From: Bacteroidota bacterium | GTDB taxonomy: Bacteria; Bacteroidota; Rhodothermia; Rhodothermales; UBA10348 | Direction of reading: 5' to 3' | DNA length: 64,000 nucleotides | Assembly (NCBI GenBank): GCA_029262775.1 | Contig: JAJCYR010000059.1 | Span: 1 to 64,000, forward strand | Part shown: positions 37,673 to 47,429 of the stretch, piece after piece | How positions within the stretch are numbered: position 1 is the first letter of the stretch | Layout: the number at the start of each line of letters is the position of its first letter | Notes under the pieces: generated by a model | The model's database searches: none | What the model was told of the DNA's origin: nothing | What the model saw: only the letters and a program-made list of their open reading frames with translations | Position numbers and translations under genes: made by a program

Positions 37673-38770
37673 ATGCTCGCCCACCTCACCGATTTCTGGA
37701 ACCGGCACGAGCGCTGGCTGGGTATTGTGTTCTTCGCAAGCGGTATTGTGTGGGACCTGCTCACGCTGCGCCGGATTGACAACTGGGTCGACAACTCCAT
37801 TCTGCTCGCCTATTTTGCGGCGCTCGCGGGCGCGATTATGATCCACGGACGCCTCGTGGGTGGACGCCTCGTGCCGAAGTATCTGATTCGGGTGCGCCGC
37901 TGGACTCGGCCTGCCATCCAGTTCCTGCTCGGCGCACTCCTCTCGGCGCTCGTCATTTTTTACGCGCGCACCATCAGCTGGACCACGGGATCGGCCTATT
38001 GGGGAGCGATGGTGATTGGCCTTGTCGGAAACGAAATCCTCCTGCGGCGGCGCGTGTCCTATCCGGCCCTCGTGGTCACGCTGTTCTTCATTGGCGCGAC
38101 CATTGCCGCCTATCTCGTTCCGGTGGTTGTGGGGCGACTGGGACTGGACCTCTACCGCCTGGCGCTTGTGCTGGCCCTGATTCCGCCCGCGCTGCTCGTG
38201 GCGTTCGGCGGGCGACACGGCGCGTTCCGGTCCCGGTCCCGCATGCTGGCAACGCTCGCGATCGTCGCCGCGTCAGCCGTCCTGCTCGACACGGCCTACC
38301 GGTACAACTGGATACCACCGGTCCCGCTCACCGTCGAAGCGGGTGGCGTCTATGAGACCTTGCGCCGGGACGGGGACGATTTCGTTGCGACCTGGCGAAG
38401 CGACGAGTGGAATTTTTTCGCCCGTGATTATCCCCGCAACGTCCATATTGCAGCGGGCGATACCGTGTTTGCATTCTCGGCCGTCTTTGCCCCAACCGGC
38501 CTGACAGAAAAGATTTACCACGTCTGGCAGCAGCGGCGCGAGGACCGATGGGTTTCGACCGACCGGATCGGCTATGCTGTTCTGGGTGGCCGGGACGGCG
38601 GCTACCGGGGCGTGACCTTCAAACGCCAACTTGCGCCCGGCCGCTGGCGCGTCCTCGTCGAGACCTCCGACGGACGCACCCTGACGCGCATCCCGTTCAC
38701 GATGGCGGCTGGCCCTGCGGATGGCTCTGCGGATGGCGGCCCCGTTCGCATGCACGAGCGGCGATTCTAG
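37673..38770 (+). CDS. DUF2914 membrane protein
   Basis: MLAHLTDFWNRHERWLGIVFFASGIVWDLLTLRRIDNW, 6+ TM; C-term EKIYHVWQQRREDRWVSTDRIGYAVLGGRDGGYRGVTFKRQLAPGRWRVLVETSDGRTLTRIPF. Confidence 0.8.
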   Translation: MLAHLTDFWNRHERWLGIVFFASGIVWDLLTLRRIDNWVDNSILLAYFAALAGAIMIHGRLVGGRLVPKYLIRVRRWTRPAIQFLLGALLSALVIFYARTISWTTGSAYWGAMVIGLVGNEILLRRRVSYPALVVTLFFIGATIAAYLVPVVVGRLGLDLYRLALVLALIPPALLVAFGGRHGAFRSRSRMLATLAIVAASAVLLDTAYRYNWIPPVPLTVEAGGVYETLRRDGDDFVATWRSDEWNFFARDYPRNVHIAAGDTVFAFSAVFAPTGLTEKIYHVWQQRREDRWVSTDRIGYAVLGGRDGGYRGVTFKRQLAPGRWRVLVETSDGRTLTRIPFTMAAGPADGSADGGPVRMHERRF

Positions 38771-38781
38771 GAGCGTGTTGG

Positions 38782-40545
38782 TCACGACTCCTTGTCCAGC
38801 CAGGCGCGGAGCTCTTTCTTCACGTTCGTCCACTGCTTGCCGTCGCCCCGCATGGCGCCGAGGAGTTCCTTGACCTTCGACACGCCGAAATTCTTCGCCA
38901 TATGGGCGGTAATGTTGGGCGGCAGCGACAGTTCGCCGCTCGTTACGTGCGCATTGAGCACGAACGGTTTGGTCGACGCACGCGCCTGTTCAATGGCAGG
39001 AAGGATGTCGCCCGGCTCCTCAAGGTTCACGCCCTCACCCCCGCATAGCTCGGCATAGCGCGCAAAGTCGAAATTCTTGATCTCAAGCGCATCGAAATTG
39101 GGCACAAGCCCGGATTCCTCCATTTCAATTTTGACAAAGCCCAGCTCCGAGTTGTTGAGCACCACGATCTTGATCGGCAGGTCATACTCAACGGCTGTTG
39201 AAAAGTCGTGTAGTGACATGTTGAACGCCCCGTCGCCGACGAGCGCCCACACCTCCCGGTGGGGAAAGAGGAGCTGCGCCCCGATGGCTGCAGGAAGCCC
39301 GACGGCCATGGATCCGTGGTTGAAGGATCCGATCACGCGCCTGTCTGAATGGAAGTTCATGAAGTTGGTGGACCAGATAGCCGACGTACCTGTGTCCACG
39401 ACAAAAATGGCATCATCCGACGCCACGTCGCTGATGGACCGGGCCACGACCTGCGGATGCATGACCTTGAAATCCTTGGATGGACTCGACGTCTGGCAGT
39501 TGTGATCCAGCCAGTCAGTAAACTCCCTGTTGAGTTTCTCGACGAACCTGCGGTCCGGTTTTTCCACGCACTGATCCAGAACATAGCGGACCATGCAGCC
39601 AACGTCGGAATGAATACCCAGCGTGACGTTTGTCCGGTTTCCGATGGATTCCGGACGGATATCCACCTGGATCGTCTTCGTGGATTTGGGTAGATAGTTG
39701 ACGTACGGGAAGTCGGTACCCAACATGATCAGCAGATCACATTCCATGACCGCCTTGTAGCCGGACGGGTTGCCAATGAGTCCTGTCAGGCCCACCACAT
39801 TCTCGCTCTCGTGATCAAAAATGTCGGCCGCCCGGACGGTGTGTGTGATGGGTGCATTGAGTTTTTTGGCAAACGCCAAAACGGCATCGCGCGCGTCCCG
39901 GCAGCCAGCACCGGCCAGAATACCGACCGTGCCTGCCTCATCAATGAGCCGTACGGCTTCGTCGAGCTGTTCCTTGGGCGGCGTTGCGACCGCTTTCGAG
40001 CGGAATACCTGGTGAACAAAGGGTACATTCTTGGCCGGCATTTCCGCAATGTCCGCTGGCAATTCAATGCGGCACACACATTTATGATTGATGGCAATCC
40101 GGAGTGCGCGCAGAATGACCCGCGGGGCTTCTTCAGCGCTGCGGATCACGGCCTGGTAGGCACAGACATCATCGAAAATTTTTACCAGGTCCACTTCCTG
40201 GTGGTAGTTCGTCCCGATGTGTTCTATAGGTACCTGGCCGGTGATGGCAAGAACCGGCGAGCGTTCCTTTTTGGCGTTGTAGAGGCCGTTCACCAGATGC
40301 AGCGCACCCGGGCCCACGGTACTTGCGCAGACGCCGATGTTGCCCCCCAGCTCGCCCTGGGCAAACGCCGCAAAACTGGCGTTCCCTTCGTGTTTCATCT
40401 TGATCCACCGGATGAAGTCGGGCTTGCCTTTGTCCTGCTGTCCGATGGCCGTGACCAGCGGGTTGAGGGCGTCACCGGCCACGCCGATGATTTGTCTGAC
40501 GCCTTCACTTTTGAGAATGGCGAGTAGTTGTTCAGAAACGTTCAT
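38782..40545 (-). CDS. poxB: thiamine pyrophosphate-dependent pyruvate oxidase/dehydrogenase-like enzyme
   Basis: GVAGDALNPLVTAI, KHEGNASFAAFAQGEL, VGDGAFNMSLHDFSTAVEYDLPIKIVVLNNSELGF. Confidence 0.88.
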   Translation of the reverse strand: MNVSEQLLAILKSEGVRQIIGVAGDALNPLVTAIGQQDKGKPDFIRWIKMKHEGNASFAAFAQGELGGNIGVCASTVGPGALHLVNGLYNAKKERSPVLAITGQVPIEHIGTNYHQEVDLVKIFDDVCAYQAVIRSAEEAPRVILRALRIAINHKCVCRIELPADIAEMPAKNVPFVHQVFRSKAVATPPKEQLDEAVRLIDEAGTVGILAGAGCRDARDAVLAFAKKLNAPITHTVRAADIFDHESENVVGLTGLIGNPSGYKAVMECDLLIMLGTDFPYVNYLPKSTKTIQVDIRPESIGNRTNVTLGIHSDVGCMVRYVLDQCVEKPDRRFVEKLNREFTDWLDHNCQTSSPSKDFKVMHPQVVARSISDVASDDAIFVVDTGTSAIWSTNFMNFHSDRRVIGSFNHGSMAVGLPAAIGAQLLFPHREVWALVGDGAFNMSLHDFSTAVEYDLPIKIVVLNNSELGFVKIEMEESGLVPNFDALEIKNFDFARYAELCGGEGVNLEEPGDILPAIEQARASTKPFVLNAHVTSGELSLPPNITAHMAKNFGVSKVKELLGAMRGDGKQWTNVKKELRAWLDKES

Positions 40546-40575
40546 GCAGGATTCGTGCTGTTGGCTCTGGCCGCC

Positions 40576-42684
40576 TTATCCAATCCGGCTCATGCTCAGA
40601 CCTTCAGGGGCGACGAAAGCGTGGAAATAGTCCCTCAGTACCCGGTTTTCGGGGCGGGAAAGCCCCGGGTCGGCGGTGAGGAGTGTGCGCGCAGCCGTAC
40701 GGGTTGCTGCTACAAGGTCGGTGTCCTCGGCGATATCCGCCAGTTTGAATGCGGGAAGACCGCTCTGTCGGGTGCCGAAGAAATCGCCCGCACCACGCAG
40801 TTTCAGGTCGACTTCGCTGATCCTGAACCCGTCATTGGTCTCTACCATGGCCTTGAGACGTGTTTTTGAAGCCTCGCTCCGCTTGAAATCGCACATCAGG
40901 ACGCACGTCGCCGTGTGCCGACCGCGGCCAATACGGCCGCGTAGCTGGTGGAGCTGGCTGAGGCCGAAACGCTCTGCGTGCTCAATAACCATGACACTGG
41001 CGTTGGGAACGTCCACGCCGACCTCGATCACCGTCGTTGACACCAGTATGGCGGCCTCGCCGCGCACAAAACGCTGCATGGCGGCATCCTTGTCCGCCCC
41101 CTTCATGCGGCCGTGCACGAGTTCGACATGGACCTCTGGAAACGCCGCAGTGACTTCCTGGTAGCCGGACTCGGCATCCTTGATGTCCTTGAGCTCCTCG
41201 ACTTCACTTTCTTCGACCAGCGGATACACCATATAGACCTGACGCCCGGCCGCGATTTCGCGGCGCATGAGGTCGTGAAGCTCGCTGCGGCGCTTCTCCC
41301 ACAACAGGCGCGTCTCGACTTCCTGGCGGCCGGGCGGGCGGTCGCGAATCACGGTCACGTCGAGGTCGCCATAGACCGTCAGGGCCAGCGAACGAGGAAT
41401 GGGGGTTGCCGACATGAGCAGGATGTGCGGGCGGTCACCCTTGCTGTAGAGCGCTGCGCGCTGCATGACGCCAAACCGGTGCTGCTCATCTACTATGCAC
41501 AGACCCAGCCGCTCGAAGGCAACGCCCTCCTGGATAACAGCGTGCGTTCCGACGGCGACGGCAATGGAGCCCTGGGCAATGCCTTCGAGCGTACTGCGCC
41601 GCACGGGCGCCGGTGTGCTGCCTGTCAACAGGCCCACATAAAGCCCGAGCGGCTCGAGCCACGCGGAGAGCGTCCGGAAGTGTTGTTCGGCCAGGATCTC
41701 GGTCGGAGCGAGGAAAGCGGCCTGGCAGCCGGAATCGATCGCCATGAGAACCGCCGCGACTGCGACAACCGTTTTGCCGCTGCCCACGTCCCCCTGCAGC
41801 AGGCGATTCATGCGGACGCCGTGCGATGTATCGACCCGGATATCCTGGAGCGCCGCGTGCTGTCCGGGCGTGAGCGTGAAGAGAAGCTGCTCCATGAACC
41901 GGGTCAGAAGCGGGCCGTCTGCCGTGAGCGGGGGGCCGGGATCGCGCTGTACGCGGGTCCGGATGGCGCCCATCATGAGCTGAAAGAAGAACAGCTCCTC
42001 GAATTTGAGGCGGCGCGTGGCGGCGTCCAGTTCCTCGCGTGATTTTGGAAAGTGGATGGCGCGGCGCGCGGAGCGGCCATCCATGAGGTGGAATTCTGCG
42101 GCCAACTCCGGAGGAAGCGGATCTTCAAGGCCGGCACCCTTTTCCTTGAACCATGTGAACAGGATGCGCCGGAAGAGTCGGCTCGAAAGGCCAGCGGCGT
42201 CGAACGAGGCGTGTCCCGGATAGAGACCGATGATGCGGCCCGTGTCGAGCTTCGGACCAGCATCGTCCACGCGGTCGAACTCGGGGTGGGACATGCTCCA
42301 CCGGCCGGAAAACAACGTGATTTTGCCGTGGAAGGCCACGCGCTCCCCCTCCTTGAACAGATTGGCAATGGCGCGGGCGCGCTGGAACCAGACGCAGGTC
42401 AGGAAGCCGCCCGATCCGTCGCTGACCGTCAGCTCAAATCGGGAGCCGCGGCCGCGGCGGGCGTGAAAACGCGTGCGGGTAATGGTGCCGACGACGGTGG
42501 CCGCGGGATGGGGCGCCTGTATGTCAGCAATGCGCACTACGTTCGTCCGGTCCAGATAGCGGCGGGGGTAGAGCGCCAGCAGATCGGCCGCGGTTCGAAT
42601 GCCCTCGGCAGCAAGCACGTCGGCGCGCTTCGGGCCAACGCCCTTCAGGTACTGTATGCTTTCGCTGAGGAGGGGAACAGACAT
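40576..42684 (-). CDS. recG: ATP-dependent DNA helicase RecG
   Basis: MSVPLLSESIQYLKGVGPKRADVLAAEGI; LLQGDVGSGKTVVAVAAVLMAIDSGCQAAFLAPTEILAEQHF; VDEQHRFGVMQR; LHQLRGRIGRG. Confidence 0.95.
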   Translation of the reverse strand: MSVPLLSESIQYLKGVGPKRADVLAAEGIRTAADLLALYPRRYLDRTNVVRIADIQAPHPAATVVGTITRTRFHARRGRGSRFELTVSDGSGGFLTCVWFQRARAIANLFKEGERVAFHGKITLFSGRWSMSHPEFDRVDDAGPKLDTGRIIGLYPGHASFDAAGLSSRLFRRILFTWFKEKGAGLEDPLPPELAAEFHLMDGRSARRAIHFPKSREELDAATRRLKFEELFFFQLMMGAIRTRVQRDPGPPLTADGPLLTRFMEQLLFTLTPGQHAALQDIRVDTSHGVRMNRLLQGDVGSGKTVVAVAAVLMAIDSGCQAAFLAPTEILAEQHFRTLSAWLEPLGLYVGLLTGSTPAPVRRSTLEGIAQGSIAVAVGTHAVIQEGVAFERLGLCIVDEQHRFGVMQRAALYSKGDRPHILLMSATPIPRSLALTVYGDLDVTVIRDRPPGRQEVETRLLWEKRRSELHDLMRREIAAGRQVYMVYPLVEESEVEELKDIKDAESGYQEVTAAFPEVHVELVHGRMKGADKDAAMQRFVRGEAAILVSTTVIEVGVDVPNASVMVIEHAERFGLSQLHQLRGRIGRGRHTATCVLMCDFKRSEASKTRLKAMVETNDGFRISEVDLKLRGAGDFFGTRQSGLPAFKLADIAEDTDLVAATRTAARTLLTADPGLSRPENRVLRDYFHAFVAPEGLSMSRIG

Positions 42685-42736
42685 GGCCCCAAGATACGGG
42701 CGGCTACGGTGTGGCGGCTGTCGCGCAGCGGCTATA

Positions 42737-43912
42737 TCAGGGCTGCTCGTTGTGCGGAGAGCCGGACCAGGTGAACATGGAAATCCCGGGCTCCGGCTTG
42801 AGCACGGCGACGGCAATGATGACGCTCCCATCCGCCTGCTCCTGCACGGCGATGTCGGTCGGGTAAAATTCTTTGTTGAAGGCCGGGTGCGGCTCGGTCA
42901 GGATGTGCAGCAGTTCGCCGTCGCGGTTGTAGATATCGAGGCGGAGCCATCCGGGCCGCATGTTGATGACGTAGAAACGGGTCGGCGTCACGGCAGCGCT
43001 GACCGACAGCATGGGGGGGGCCTTCGTGTCGCCAAGGACGAACTGGCGCATGCGCGCAAGCATGGGCGAATCGAATCCGAAGAGGCGGAGCGTATCGGGG
43101 GCGGGGGCGCCGGGCGATGGGGCCGAGTCGGGCTCGGCGGTTCCCGGCGCCCATTGCAGCACCCTCGGCTGGTAGGCCGACAGGCTGAGGACATCCGGCC
43201 CGCGAAGTCGCATCAGCCCGGCATGTTGCCAGGAAGGTCCTGCGAGCGGCGTCCGCTGCAGGATCTCACCCGTGCGCGCATTGAGGAGGGCCATGTATCC
43301 ATCGAAATCATCGTCCACCACCTTGACGGCGGCCACCGAATCGCGGGCAGCAGCGTAGCGAAGGCCACCCGCCGCGGGCGTATCGCCTTCGAGGTAAACG
43401 GCGCGATAGGCGCCCGACGGAGCCACGTGCCAGAGTGCGTGCTCGGCCGGCTCGAAAACGAGCGCCGTGTCGGCCGCGAATCCGGCCAGGTATGGGAAGC
43501 GGTCTACGTCCGGATCGGAGCCGGGAGCGCCTGCGCTGCCCCCGCCCTGCGGTTCAACGAGGGCGGGGCCCGGATCGTTTGTGTCCAGAAGGGCAGGAGG
43601 AAGGGAGGTGTGCATGCGCCCCGTGCCCGGTATATCGCTGGCCAGAATACGATAGATGCGCCCCGTCTCGGTATCCGTCACCCAGAGCGCTCCGTCGGGA
43701 GCAAATGCGAGGGTGCGGGGGTGACCAAGGTCGCCCGTGATGGCGCCCAGCACGAGGAGCGTATCGACAGGAAGCGAGGATGCGTAGGCCCGCGAAAGCG
43801 AGTCGGAAGAATAGAGCTCGCGCGGCTCATTCCGACTGCAGGACGATGGCAGGCATCCACTTACGGAGAGTGACACCAGAATGAAAAAAAGGCTCCGGAG
43901 GCGAATGGTCAT
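42737..43912 (-). CDS. 6-bladed beta-propeller lipoprotein
   Basis: MTIRLRSLFFILVSLSVSGCLPSS; AITGDLGHPRTLAFAPDGALWVTDTETGRIYRI. Confidence 0.75.
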   Translation of the reverse strand: MTIRLRSLFFILVSLSVSGCLPSSCSRNEPRELYSSDSLSRAYASSLPVDTLLVLGAITGDLGHPRTLAFAPDGALWVTDTETGRIYRILASDIPGTGRMHTSLPPALLDTNDPGPALVEPQGGGSAGAPGSDPDVDRFPYLAGFAADTALVFEPAEHALWHVAPSGAYRAVYLEGDTPAAGGLRYAAARDSVAAVKVVDDDFDGYMALLNARTGEILQRTPLAGPSWQHAGLMRLRGPDVLSLSAYQPRVLQWAPGTAEPDSAPSPGAPAPDTLRLFGFDSPMLARMRQFVLGDTKAPPMLSVSAAVTPTRFYVINMRPGWLRLDIYNRDGELLHILTEPHPAFNKEFYPTDIAVQEQADGSVIIAVAVLKPEPGISMFTWSGSPHNEQP

Positions 43913-44016
43913 AGGACACGGATGTGGATGCAAGAGCGGTTTCGGGTACTATAGCGGGTGTGGTGCAGACTGTGAAGCGGACCCGGCTGGACGCCTTACG
44001 CGAATATGAACTCCGG

Positions 44017-44173
44017 GTGCCCGAGGTGCCCAAGGCGCCCAAAGTGCCCGGCGAACCCTCCTCGTGAATGACTCCATGTTTTTGGGCCCGCTTCGACTTT
44101 TCGGTTCGTCTTGCTTCGTCCTGGTTCGTCTTGGCCATCTCGACCTTATTCGACCTTCATGGTCCTTCTTGGC
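44017..44173. repeat. degenerate short tandem repeats (9-bp GTGCCCNNN and 10-bp GGTTCGTCTT-type)
   Basis: gtgcccgag/gtgcccaag/gcgcccaaa/gtgcccggc; ggttcgtctt/gcttcgtcct/ggttcgtctt/.../tccttcttgg. Confidence 0.55.
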
Positions 44174-44465
44174 CCCTCTGAACGGAGTGTCGCAATACAT
44201 ATTACCATGTGCATATATATTAATGATATATCAAAAAAATACTATGTCCTGGGATGTCGTAATTGGGCCTTGGGTATCGCAAATCTGTCTGACCTGACAC
44301 GATCGGTGGATTGCGTCAGCCAAGAGGTTATCCCGTCAGGCTGTCATGGATTGCGACATACCGGGAAAATGATGTTTCGTCCATATCTATATTGTAATAA
44401 ACTTACGTAATGAAATTGTGACATCCCGCCCGTATGTCCTGGAGGACACACCATGAACATCCACC

Positions 44466-46898
44466 ATGCGGCGGAACGCGGACATAAGGTCGCGCGATGA
44501 GGTGCGGACGCAGTACCTTGGCGATGAACCAAAACCTGTGTGTCCCAGGCCTGTGCAGATTGCCCGAATTGCCCTCCCGCTCCCCATTGAAAAACTATGG
44601 TCGTACCGCGTGCCGCAGCACCTGGTACACCTCGTGGTACCGGGGTCCTGTGTGACCGTCCCCTTTGGCCGGCGACCGCTCGTCGGGGTCGTCGTCGAAG
44701 CGGGCGCCGAAGCGGACCTCAAGGGTGTTCAGGCGCGGAGCATTGAGAGCGTATCGGTCGCGGGCGGGCCCGAAACCGGGCCGGAGGGTACGCCCGAGAT
44801 TACGCCGGACCTCCTTGAACTGACCCGCTGGATGGCGACCTATTACATGTGCTCCTGGGGCGAGGCGCTGCGGGCGGCGCTTCCGCCGGGAGCGGGGCGG
44901 CCAGGTGCGGCCGCCCCCACGCGCGTCCGCGTGACGCGCGTGGCCCTGGCGAAAGCGCCGCCCGCAGCCGAGCCCCGTGGCGAGCGCCAGCAGGCCCTGC
45001 TCCACGAGCTGCGGCAGCGCCGCGCCAAGGATCTGGACGATCCGACACAACCAGAGCTTCTCGAAACGGCTGGCGGAAGTTCGATGACCATTCGCAGGCT
45101 CAAGGAACTCGGGTACGTGCGTGTTTACACGACTCTTGTCGACCGGTACGAGTACGCCATGCAGAACGTGGACCGGCGAGCGACCGAAAGCGCGGCCGGG
45201 AACGCTGCCGAAAGCGCGGCTGGAAAAGCAACAAGGGGGATCGGCGGCACCCCCCGCATTACACTCAACGCCCGCATCACGCTCAACGACGGTCAGGCGC
45301 GTGCCGTCGACGCGCTCACACACGCCGTGGAGGCTGGCACGTTCTGTACGTTCCTGCTCCACGGCGTCACGGGGTCGGGGAAAACCGAGGTCTATCTGAA
45401 CGTTTTGGAGCGGGTACGCGCCAAGGGCCGAACCGGCATTGTACTCGTGCCTGAAATAGCCCTCACTCCGCAGACCGTGCACCGATTCAGACGGCGGTTT
45501 GGCGACGAGGTGGCCGTGCTGCATTCGCGCATGAGCCAGGGCGAACGTTTCGACGCCTGGCAGGGCATTCGTGCCGGGAAGTATGCCATCGTGGTCGGCG
45601 CGCGATCGGCCATTCTTGCCCCGATTTCGAACCCGGGACTGATTATTGTAGATGAAGAGCACGAGGCCTCCTACAAGCAGTTCGATCCCGCGCCCCGGTA
45701 CCATGCCCGCGACGTAGCCGTTGTGCGGGCGCGCCTGGCGGGCGCCGTGTGCGTGCTCGGCTCGGCCACGCCCAGCCTGGAAAGCCTGGCCAACGCCAAA
45801 AGCGGAAAGTACACGCTGCTTCCCATGCCGGACCGCGTGCCCGTAGATGGCCGCCCAGCCGAACTGCCCGACATCCGGATTGTGGACCAGAGGGGGAGCG
45901 CGGAGTTCGTATCGACCCAACTCATTGATGCGCTGAAAGAGTGCCTCCGGCGCAAGGAGCAGGGCATTGTGCTGCTCAACCGGCGCGGGTATGCGCCGAC
46001 GGTCGAATGCACAGCGTGCGGTTGGACGCCGGAGTGCCCCGATTGCAGCGTTGGTTTGGTGTATCACAAGCCGCTGAGGCATCTGCGCTGCCACCACTGC
46101 GGTTTGGTGAACGACATGCCCCGGGTGTGCCCCTCCTGCCGGAAAGATGCGCTCGAGAAGCTGGGGACCGGCACGCAGCGCCTGGAAGAATCGCTCCAGG
46201 AGGCGCTCCCCGAGGCGCGCATTCTGCGCATGGACCTCGACACGACGTCCGGCAAAGATGCTCACCATGAGATTCTCGAGACATTCGGATCGGGCGGCGC
46301 GGACATCCTGCTCGGTACACAGATGGTGGCCAAGGGACTCGATTTTCCGCGTGTCACGGTGGTGGGTATTGTGCAGGCCGATGCCTCGCTCTCGCTTCCC
46401 GACATTCGGGCCGAGGAGCGGACGTTTCAGCTTATTACGCAGGTGGCCGGACGGGCGGGTCGTCATGCCCTGCGCGGCGAGGTGCTGCTTCAAACGCGGA
46501 AACCTGGCCACCTGGTCATTCAGCACGCGCGCCAGCACGATTACGAGGCCTTTGCCCGGCATGCCCTCGCTGAGCGGGAAGTGCTCGGATATCCCCCGTA
46601 TGGGCGCCTTATTCGGGCACTTTTTTCCGGGTCGGATGACGATAGAACGGAGAGTATGGCCAGGCTCTGGGCCCTGCGCCTGGCCGAGCGCGTGGCGCAG
46701 GTGGAGGTGCTCGGCCCGTCACCCGCCTTCATTCACCGCCTGCGCCGCTCCTACCGGCACCAGGTACTCGTGAAGTTACCCCCGGGCCACGCGGCTACGT
46801 CCATGCGCACGGCACTGGAGGCCGCATTGGCCGCCCTCGGCAACCTGCCACGCGGTTACCGCATGACGCTCGACATTGACCCAATGGGAATGGTGTAA
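44466..46898 (+). CDS. priA: primosomal replication protein N' (PriA helicase)
   Basis: LLHGVTGSGKTEVYLNVLERV, VDEEHEASYKQFDPAPRYHARDVA, CxxC zinc motifs CTACGWTPECPDCSVGLVYHK...CHHCG; alternative GTG start 44553 (VQIARIALPLPIEKLWSYRVP) possible. Confidence 0.95.
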   Translation: MRRNADIRSRDEVRTQYLGDEPKPVCPRPVQIARIALPLPIEKLWSYRVPQHLVHLVVPGSCVTVPFGRRPLVGVVVEAGAEADLKGVQARSIESVSVAGGPETGPEGTPEITPDLLELTRWMATYYMCSWGEALRAALPPGAGRPGAAAPTRVRVTRVALAKAPPAAEPRGERQQALLHELRQRRAKDLDDPTQPELLETAGGSSMTIRRLKELGYVRVYTTLVDRYEYAMQNVDRRATESAAGNAAESAAGKATRGIGGTPRITLNARITLNDGQARAVDALTHAVEAGTFCTFLLHGVTGSGKTEVYLNVLERVRAKGRTGIVLVPEIALTPQTVHRFRRRFGDEVAVLHSRMSQGERFDAWQGIRAGKYAIVVGARSAILAPISNPGLIIVDEEHEASYKQFDPAPRYHARDVAVVRARLAGAVCVLGSATPSLESLANAKSGKYTLLPMPDRVPVDGRPAELPDIRIVDQRGSAEFVSTQLIDALKECLRRKEQGIVLLNRRGYAPTVECTACGWTPECPDCSVGLVYHKPLRHLRCHHCGLVNDMPRVCPSCRKDALEKLGTGTQRLEESLQEALPEARILRMDLDTTSGKDAHHEILETFGSGGADILLGTQMVAKGLDFPRVTVVGIVQADASLSLPDIRAEERTFQLITQVAGRAGRHALRGEVLLQTRKPGHLVIQHARQHDYEAFARHALAEREVLGYPPYGRLIRALFSGSDDDRTESMARLWALRLAERVAQVEVLGPSPAFIHRLRRSYRHQVLVKLPPGHAATSMRTALEAALAALGNLPRGYRMTLDIDPMGMV

Positions 46899-46938
46899 GC
46901 ACGGAACATGCGTCCGGTGCTCTCGTTCGGACGCACCC

Positions 46939-47040
46939 AAAGGGCAAGTCCCGTACGGACAGCTCCCTCTGAACTCCGTCAGGGCCGGAAGGCAGCAGCG
47001 GTAGGAGGTCGTAGCGTCGCGATACGGGGGGCTTGCCCTT
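46939..47040 (+). ncRNA. ffs: signal recognition particle 4.5S-type RNA
   Basis: gggcaag...ctccgtcagggccggaaggcagcagcggtaggag...cttgccc; conserved SRP domain IV GGAAGGCAGCAGC and closing helix, followed by T-rich tract. Confidence 0.9.
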
Positions 47041-47099
47041 TTTATTTGTGTAGAGGCGTATCTTTGCCACGCACACCGTTCACGTGACCAGTCCATCCC

Positions 47100-47423
47100 A
47101 TGATGTTTTACGATCTGTTCCTCCTTGGAGCACCTGCAGGAGGCGAGCAGGGGAATCCCCTGGCCATGTTCCTGCCCCTCGTCCTGATCTTTATCGTCTT
47201 TTATTTCTTCATTATCCGGCCCCAGAAGAAGAAAGAGGACAACCGCAAAAAGATGATTGAAGCGGTGGCCAAGAATGACCGGGTGGTCACCATCGGCGGC
47301 GTACATGGCACGGTCACCCAGGTGGACGACGCCTCCGTACTTGTGCAGGTCGACAGCAATACGAAGCTGCGCATCGAAAAGAGTGCTCTGTCCTCGGTCG
47401 GAAACCCGAAAGACAAGGCCTGA
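47100..47423 (+). CDS. yajC: preprotein translocase subunit YajC
   Basis: FLPLVLIFIVFYFFIIRPQKKKEDNRKKMIEAVAKNDRVVTIGGVHGTVTQVDD. Confidence 0.92.
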   Translation: MMFYDLFLLGAPAGGEQGNPLAMFLPLVLIFIVFYFFIIRPQKKKEDNRKKMIEAVAKNDRVVTIGGVHGTVTQVDDASVLVQVDSNTKLRIEKSALSSVGNPKDKA

Positions 47424-47429
47424 ATCGGC

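Noticed and set aside
42599-43873. 424-aa plus-strand ORF
   Set aside because: Antisense to the beta-propeller lipoprotein gene and recG start; no family features
44453-44500. Possible 15-aa leader peptide MNIHHAAERGHKVAR upstream of priA
   Set aside because: Has a good Shine-Dalgarno (ctggagg) but no attenuator-like structure or codon run; more likely reflects uncertainty in the priA start
44595-46562. 655-aa minus-strand ORF
   Set aside because: Fully antisense to priA, which has unmistakable helicase motifs
46910-46934. gcgtccg-N11-cggacgc hairpin after priA
   Set aside because: No T-tract and lies just before the SRP RNA; too weak to call a terminator
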